This document shows, piece after piece, positions 6,108 to 9,870 of a DNA stretch of 9,870 nucleotides. Below the pieces are notes generated by a model, which was given only the letters and a program-made list of their open reading frames with translations, did not search any database and was not told the origin of the DNA. Position 1 is the stretch's first letter, and each line of letters begins with the position of its first letter. The translations under genes and the position numbers were made by a program. Source of the stretch: JAUVDZ01 sp964346325 (lineage in GTDB: Bacteria; Patescibacteriota; Gracilibacteria; UBA1369; PNNO01); contig CAYFUK010000042.1 of the NCBI GenBank assembly GCA_964346325.1, positions 1 to 9,870 of the forward strand, in the 5' to 3' direction.

Positions 6108-7305
6108 TTAATCTTTGGGTTATATAGTTTTTTATTCGAGAAAGGCCTTCTTTTATGTCTTCCTCGGTCGAAACATATGAAAATCTAACAAAATCATCTC
6201 CGAATTCCCCAAAAACGGTACCCGGCAAAATAAGCACATGTGCTTCACGCATAATGTCGTCGCATAATTCCTGAGCCGTTATATACCATTTATCCAACAG
6301 TTCCCGAACATTCACCATTAAATAAAAAGCTCCTTTTGGTGCTTTGCAACTGAATCCCGGTACATCGTTCACAAGTTCAACCATTAAATCCCGGCGTTTT
6401 TTGTATTCTTCAATCATTTCTTTAACTTTGTCCTGAGGCCCTGTAAGGGCTTCCAAAGCTGCATATTGAGCGATTGTATTTGTACAGCTAACATCGTTTG
6501 TTGCCAGCCTTTCAAGATAATGCTGCATCTCTTGATTTTTGGTTATCCCCCAGCCGATTCTGTACCCCGTCATAGCGTACGCTTTTGAGCATCCGTTAAG
6601 CATAACCGTTCTTTCAGGCATTCCTTTAATGTTCATTATTGAATGATGTTCACCTTCGTGCACTATCTGATCGTAAATTTCATCCGATAAAACCCATAAA
6701 TCGTGTTTTTTCGCAATTTCAGCGATTTTTTCAATTAATTCTTGTGTAAAAACACCGCCTGTAGGATTTTGCGGAGTATTTAAAATTATGAGCTTTGTTT
6801 TTTCAGTGATTTTTTCTTCGAGTTCCTCGGCCGTAAAATTAAAATTGTTTTCTTCCTTCAGCTGAATCGGAACGACCGCGCCTCCCAGATATTCAGTTAC
6901 AGAGCCATAAATCGGATATGCGGGATTAGGGACAATAACTTCATCTCCTTCATCAATAAGTGCCTGTATCATATAAAACATAATCGGTTTGCCGCCGGGA
7001 ACAACTACAACATCTTCAGCAATCAGATCATCGGCACTGTATTTGTTGTAAAATTTTGCAATTGCTTCGCGTAGCTGCGGGATCCCGGAAGAAGGGCAAT
7101 AATGAGTTTGATTATCGTTTATTGCTTTGATTGCGGCTTCATTGATATTTTTTGGTGTATCAAAGCCGGGTTCTCCGATTTGAAGATAAACAAGCGATTT
7201 CCCTTCCGGTTTTAGTACTTCATTCTCGAATTGTTTGGCTTTGGTAATAACCGAGAATGCGTTTTCGGTTCCAAGATGAGGCATTCTTTTAGAAAAACTT
7301 TTCAT
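6100..7305 (-). CDS. Class I pyridoxal-phosphate aminotransferase (aspartate aminotransferase-like)
   Basis: The 401-aa cytosolic fold-type I aminotransferase has all key residues: the substrate-binding region LQIGEPGFDTP (41-51), Asn180 in NTPQNPTGG, Asp208 in SDEIYDQ, the Schiff-base Lys241 in NGCSKAYAMTGYRIGW, and the carboxylate-binding Arg374 in DFVRFSYV. Sequence alone does not fix the amino donor; relatives use aspartate, alanine, glutamate or serine. The next two genes are a hydroxypyruvate-type reductase and a glycerate kinase, so conversion of serine to hydroxypyruvate is the best contextual guess. An aspartate or alanine enzyme remains possible. Its ATG overlaps the transketolase C-half stop in a 4-bp ATGA, and its own stop overlaps the dehydrogenase by 8 bp. 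No Shine-Dalgarno is seen. Confidence 0.9.
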   Translation of the reverse strand: MKSFSKRMPHLGTENAFSVITKAKQFENEVLKPEGKSLVYLQIGEPGFDTPKNINEAAIKAINDNQTHYCPSSGIPQLREAIAKFYNKYSADDLIAEDVVVVPGGKPIMFYMIQALIDEGDEVIVPNPAYPIYGSVTEYLGGAVVPIQLKEENNFNFTAEELEEKITEKTKLIILNTPQNPTGGVFTQELIEKIAEIAKKHDLWVLSDEIYDQIVHEGEHHSIMNIKGMPERTVMLNGCSKAYAMTGYRIGWGITKNQEMQHYLERLATNDVSCTNTIAQYAALEALTGPQDKVKEMIEEYKKRRDLMVELVNDVPGFSCKAPKGAFYLMVNVRELLDKWYITAQELCDDIMREAHVLILPGTVFGEFGDDFVRFSYVSTEEDIKEGLSRIKNYITQRLNG

Positions 7306-8249
7306 GATTTACGTTGGATTACTTTTTTAGATTGTTGGAGTATTTCTTTATAAGTGATTCCGTATTTTTCCATGAGTTCGCGCGGTTTGCCGGACTCTCC
7401 GAAAGTGTCGTTTATTCCCACCATTTCAACGGGAACAGTATGGTTTTGTGCCAAAACCTCCATTACAGTACCACCCATACCACCTGCCATTTGGTGTTCT
7501 TCCGCGGTTACTACCGCACCGGTTTTTTGCGCGCTTTCAATTATCGTTTCTTTATCAATAGGTTTAATTGTGTGTAGATTTATAACTTCGGCTTCTATAC
7601 CGTCGTTTTCCAGTTCATCGGCCGCATCAAGCGCTTCAGCTACCATTGTTCCGCAGGCAATAATCGTTACGTCCTTTCCTTCTCTCATAACATTGGCTTT
7701 TCCAACTTCAAACTGTGAATTTTCGTCAGTTACAACCGGTACTTTTTCGCGTCCGAATCTGATATAAACCGGACCTTTAATTTTTTCAGCTGCAATAACA
7801 GCTTTTTTGGTTTCATAATAATCAGCCGGGACAATAACCGTCATACCCGGCAATACGCGCATTATTGAAATTTCTTCCAGAGCCTGGTGGGTCGCGCCAT
7901 CCGGCCCAACACTGATTCCTCCGTGTGCTCCGCCCAATTTAACATTTAATTCACCGTAACAAACAGATGTTCTTATTTGCTCCCATGCGCGCCCGCTAAC
8001 GAAAACACCGTATGTTGTAACAAAAGGCACAAGTCCGGTTAACGACATTCCTCCCGCAACATTCACCATGTTCTGTTCAGCTATTCCCATATCAAAAAAC
8101 CGCTCGGGAAAGCGCTCTTTATATAAGGAAGTAAGGGTCGACTTAGCAAGGTCCGCATCCAGCACCACAACATTTTTATTTTTTTCGCCAAGTTCCAAAA
8201 GGGCATCAGCCCAGCCCCGGCGCGTCAACTTCATGTCGCGCGTCTGCAT
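7302..8249 (-). CDS. Transketolase, C-terminal subunit (split enzyme)
   Basis: This is the pyrimidine-binding plus C-terminal half of a two-gene transketolase, which moves two-carbon ketol units between sugar phosphates. The Glu that activates thiamine diphosphate is Glu58 in FDMGIAEQNMVNVAGG. GGAHGGISVGPDGATHQ (106-122) forms the pyrimidine-side pocket, and the C-terminal domain begins near VTIIACGTMVAEALDAADEL. The 315-aa length is typical for the stand-alone half. A second in-frame ATG at 8234 gives MKLTRRGWADAL, which matches the usual family N-terminus better than the ATG at 8249. The overlap with the N-half gene is 44 bp from 8249 or 29 bp from 8234, long for such pairs, so expression of the halves is very likely coupled. 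A DXS-like or other alpha-keto acid enzyme is less likely, because the adjacent N half is clearly of transketolase type. Confidence 0.9.
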   Translation of the reverse strand: MQTRDMKLTRRGWADALLELGEKNKNVVVLDADLAKSTLTSLYKERFPERFFDMGIAEQNMVNVAGGMSLTGLVPFVTTYGVFVSGRAWEQIRTSVCYGELNVKLGGAHGGISVGPDGATHQALEEISIMRVLPGMTVIVPADYYETKKAVIAAEKIKGPVYIRFGREKVPVVTDENSQFEVGKANVMREGKDVTIIACGTMVAEALDAADELENDGIEAEVINLHTIKPIDKETIIESAQKTGAVVTAEEHQMAGGMGGTVMEVLAQNHTVPVEMVGINDTFGESGKPRELMEKYGITYKEILQQSKKVIQRKS

Positions 8250-9075
8250 TGTTATTAGTGTTAAGTTCTTTTAAAGCAATTTTTAAATCTTCGTCGTCTG
8301 GAGCTTTTCCGTGCCATCCCGCCTGATTTTCCATATATGAAATTCCTTTTCCTTTTATTGTATTTGCAATTATCACTTTTGGCTTACCGCTTATCTCTAA
8401 AGATTTATCGAATGCTTCATGCAGTTGTTCAAAATCATGACCATTTTCAACTTCAATTACATCCCAGTTAAAACTTTTGAATTTTTCATTTAATGGTTTT
8501 ACTCCCATAACATCCTCACAATGGCCGTCTATCTGAAGTTTGTTATAATCAACGATTAAAGTAAGATTATCAAGTTTATAGTGAGCCGCAGCCATAATCG
8601 CTTCCCAGCTCTGACCTTCCTGTAAATCACCTTCACTCGACAAAGCCCAGACCTTATTTTGTTTGCCTTGCGTTTTTAGCCCAAGCGCAACTCCAACCGT
8701 TATTGAAATATTTTGCCCAAGCGAACCTCCGGACATCTCGATTCCTTTTGGATGAAATCTTGATGGATGGCCCTGTAAATCAGAGCCGAGTTTTCTGAAA
8801 CTCATCAATTCTTCAGGATCAAAATATCCTGTTCTGGCCAAAATCGAATAAATTGCGGGAGTAATATGGCACTTACAAAAAATCATATAATCGCGATCTT
8901 CCCATTTTGGATTTTTTGGATCGTGTTTTAAATACTCATTATATAAAGTTACTAAAATCTCAACAGACGATAGTGAACCACCCGGATGACCGGACCCCGC
9001 CGCATTTACCATTTTAACAATATCGCGCCGCATCCGGTTAGCCTTGAGCAGTCTGTCTCGTTCCGAAAGTTGCAT
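8206..9075 (-). CDS. Transketolase, N-terminal (thiamine diphosphate) subunit with altered motifs
   Basis: The 289-aa protein is the diphosphate-binding half of a split transketolase. Family features are GSGHPGGSLSS (27-37, His30), His70, GSDLQGHP (97-104, His103), EMSGGSLGQNISITVGVALG (113-132), Asn178 in VDYNKLQIDG and His265 in AGWHGKAPD. Two hallmarks are changed. The metal/diphosphate motif normally written GDGELQEG reads SEGDLQEG (147-154), so the metal-binding Asp is Glu148 and the following Glu is Asp150. The SKGH motif reads CKCH (67-70). Other conserved positions are intact, so I expect a functional but possibly altered enzyme. The C-terminal tail after about 270 is poorly conserved and encoded in the overlap with the C-half gene. 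It is the first gene of the operon, and the 71-bp gap upstream shows no clear promoter or Shine-Dalgarno. Confidence 0.9.
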   Translation of the reverse strand: MQLSERDRLLKANRMRRDIVKMVNAAGSGHPGGSLSSVEILVTLYNEYLKHDPKNPKWEDRDYMIFCKCHITPAIYSILARTGYFDPEELMSFRKLGSDLQGHPSRFHPKGIEMSGGSLGQNISITVGVALGLKTQGKQNKVWALSSEGDLQEGQSWEAIMAAAHYKLDNLTLIVDYNKLQIDGHCEDVMGVKPLNEKFKSFNWDVIEVENGHDFEQLHEAFDKSLEISGKPKVIIANTIKGKGISYMENQAGWHGKAPDDEDLKIALKELNTNNNADARHEVDAPGLG

Positions 9076-9146
9076 TTTCGTAAATTTAAGAAGCCTTTGC
9101 GAAATTTAAACTACAGCTCTTATAATTAATTTGCAATATTTTTTTG

Positions 9147-9317
9147 CTATTCTTCGTCTTGTTCTCCTTCCTCTTCTGGTTGAGTTACGGATTCAACGTT
9201 GTGAGTAATTAAAGCCCTTAATCGTTCAGGTGTTTTTGGTTTGGGTTCATTAATTGATTCGGGCCATTCTTCGCTTGGTCCTGTCTCCCGGTAATAACCG
9301 TTGTTTCGTAATTCCAT
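9147..9317 (-). CDS. Small acidic hypothetical protein (56 aa)
   Basis: An open frame on the minus strand starts at ATG 9317 and ends at TAG 9147-9149. The product begins MELRNNGYYRETG, continues through EEWPESINEPKPKTPERL, and ends in an acidic run (QPEEEGEQDEE). It has no membrane segment or motif I recognise and is probably disordered. It lies 71 bp upstream of the transketolase genes on the same strand and may be the first cistron of that transcript. A TATAAT box at 9332-9327 would place a transcript start only a few bases before the ATG, so a nearly leaderless mRNA is possible. Its short length limits certainty, but it fills an otherwise unexplained gap and its composition is protein-like. 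Confidence 0.5.
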   Translation of the reverse strand: MELRNNGYYRETGPSEEWPESINEPKPKTPERLRALITHNVESVTQPEEEGEQDEE

Positions 9318-9326
9318 AACAGATAA

Positions 9327-9332
9327 ATTATA
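9327..9332 (-). promoter_or_regulatory. Possible -10 box upstream of the small acidic ORF and operon
   Basis: TATAAT is present on the minus strand 9 bases before the ATG at 9317. No good -35 hexamer lies 16-18 bp upstream, so this could be a weak or activator-dependent promoter, or chance in AT-rich DNA. Confidence 0.3.
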
Positions 9333-9373
9333 TTTTATTTAGGGTTCAGTTGCCCAGTTTAACACATTTTTAA

Positions 9374-9407
9374 CAAACTAAGATAATGAAACGTATTATC
9401 TTGTTTG
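9374..9407. repeat. 13-bp inverted repeat directly after the membrane-protein stop codon
   Basis: The arms are CAAAC plus AAGATAAT (9374-9378, 9380-9387) and ATTATCTT plus GTTTG (9395-9407), with a single bulged T at 9379 and a 7-base loop GAAACGT. In the minus-strand mRNA the hairpin would begin on the base after the TAG of the membrane-protein frame. No U-run follows (TTAAAAATG), so it may be a transcript-end stabiliser, an attenuator or a protein-binding operator rather than a simple terminator. Confidence 0.6.
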
Positions 9408-9797
9408 CTATTGGGGTTTTTTTGATTTCCACATAATCTGTTTTTGCAACTTCCGGCGCTTTTTCAAAGGTGGTAGCATACGCAGCCAGATGCGCAGATG
9501 ATCAGGGATTATACCGGCAGATGTCAAAATGCCAATAATTATGATTCCTATCCAAAAAGTTTTTGTGTCATATGCAAATAGTGAATGAATTAAGCTTGCA
9601 AATATTAGGAGTGAAGCAGTTAATCCGGATATGAGAAGTATAGCTGCAAGGAAATTGGGTGCAGCTTTTATAATGTTTATATCTATAATCAAAAGGGCCA
9701 AAACAGCTGAGAATATACCAATTATTTCGATGTTTCTTGAATTTTGTTTTACTATTTCCCTTTGACAAGAAAAATAATAATATTGACAGATAAGCAA
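9408..9797 (-). CDS. Small putative membrane protein with three hydrophobic helices
   Basis: I do not recognise this protein. The frame gives up to 129 aa, with hydrophobic segments at about 25-43 (IIGIFSAVLALLIID), 46-76 (FLAAILLISGLTASLLIFAS) and 80-97 (FWIGIIIIGILTSAGIIP). A strongly basic cytoplasmic-type tail follows (PPLKKRRKLQKQ and KSKK). The only available start at the 5' end is TTG at 9797, with no ribosome-binding site, and the nearest upstream ATG on this strand runs into a stop after four codons. A plus-strand promoter at 9783-9811 overlaps that start. The frame may therefore start at a non-standard codon further in, or be the 3' part of a decayed or frameshifted gene. The coding nature of the helical part is plausible; the start is not established. 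Confidence 0.5.
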   Translation of the reverse strand: MLICQYYYFSCQREIVKQNSRNIEIIGIFSAVLALLIIDINIIKAAPNFLAAILLISGLTASLLIFASLIHSLFAYDTKTFWIGIIIIGILTSAGIIPDHLRIWLRMLPPLKKRRKLQKQIMWKSKKPQ

Positions 9798-9811
9798 ATA
9801 TGTTATAAAAT
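9783..9811 (+). promoter_or_regulatory. sigma70-type promoter for the gene leaving the right edge
   Basis: TTGACA (9783-9788), a 17-bp spacer and TAAAAT (9806-9811) form a strong promoter pointing right. Transcription would start near 9818, about 27 nt before the ATG at 9845. Confidence 0.65.
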
Positions 9812-9844
9812 AATCATGTATATTTAATCATTGAATTTTGTCTA

Positions 9845-9870
9845 ATGAAAAACAATATCCGGCACCCGAT
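9845..9870 (+). CDS. Start of a gene cut by the window edge
   Basis: An ATG at 9845 opens a frame reading MKNNIRHP that continues to the last base. Only the upstream promoter (9783-9811) supports it. Too little is present to suggest a function, and no Shine-Dalgarno precedes it. Confidence 0.4.

Noticed and set aside
7354..7767. A 137-codon plus-strand frame opposite the transketolase C half
   Set aside because: It is antisense to a strongly conserved gene, Ser/Pro/Ile-rich as expected for a shadow frame, and lacks any motif.

Overview
The DNA is AT-rich and looks bacterial: sigma70-type promoters (TTGAAA/TTGACT/TTGACA with 17-bp spacers and TATAAT-like -10 boxes), a classic intrinsic terminator and tightly overlapping genes. 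Almost no gene is preceded by a convincing Shine-Dalgarno sequence. That, with the base composition and a short lysine-rich protein starting MNINF, is compatible with non-photosynthetic Cyanobacteria (Melainabacteria/Gastranaerophilales-like) or a neighbouring uncultured phylum. This placement is an inference of low to moderate confidence.

Layout. (1) Positions 1-2107, plus strand: a canonical promoter, an unrecognised basic protein, then an MscS-family mechanosensitive channel with a long Gln/Pro/Lys-rich tail. Four tandem 18-bp palindromic units follow and can fold into a hairpin ending in a T-run. (2) Positions 2113-2552: no convincing protein gene, but a textbook minus-strand promoter and a textbook minus-strand terminator bracket about 400 nt of structured sequence, which I call an unassigned non-coding RNA. 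(3) Positions 2592-3890, plus strand: a CofE/COG1478-family glutamate ligase homologue and a divergent PurN, 3 bp apart; I suggest a folate connection. (4) Positions 9075-3896, minus strand: five overlapping genes for split transketolase (N half, C half), a class I aminotransferase, a GyaR-type hydroxyacid dehydrogenase and a glycerate 2-kinase. (5) Positions 9076-9870: a 56-codon acidic small ORF, a hairpin directly after the stop of a small three-helix membrane protein, and a plus-strand promoter leading into a gene cut by the window edge.

How the genes work together. The minus-strand operon reads as a serine/hydroxypyruvate/glycerate route. The aminotransferase could make hydroxypyruvate from serine, the dehydrogenase reduces it to D-glycerate, and the kinase makes 2-phosphoglycerate for glycolysis. 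Hydroxypyruvate is also a ketol donor for transketolase, so the two transketolase halves at the head of the operon share the key intermediate and link the route to C2-transfer sugar chemistry. The most open items are the ~400-nt RNA, the 18-bp palindromic array, and the altered motifs in the transketolase N half (SEGD for GDGE, KCH for KGH) and in PurN.
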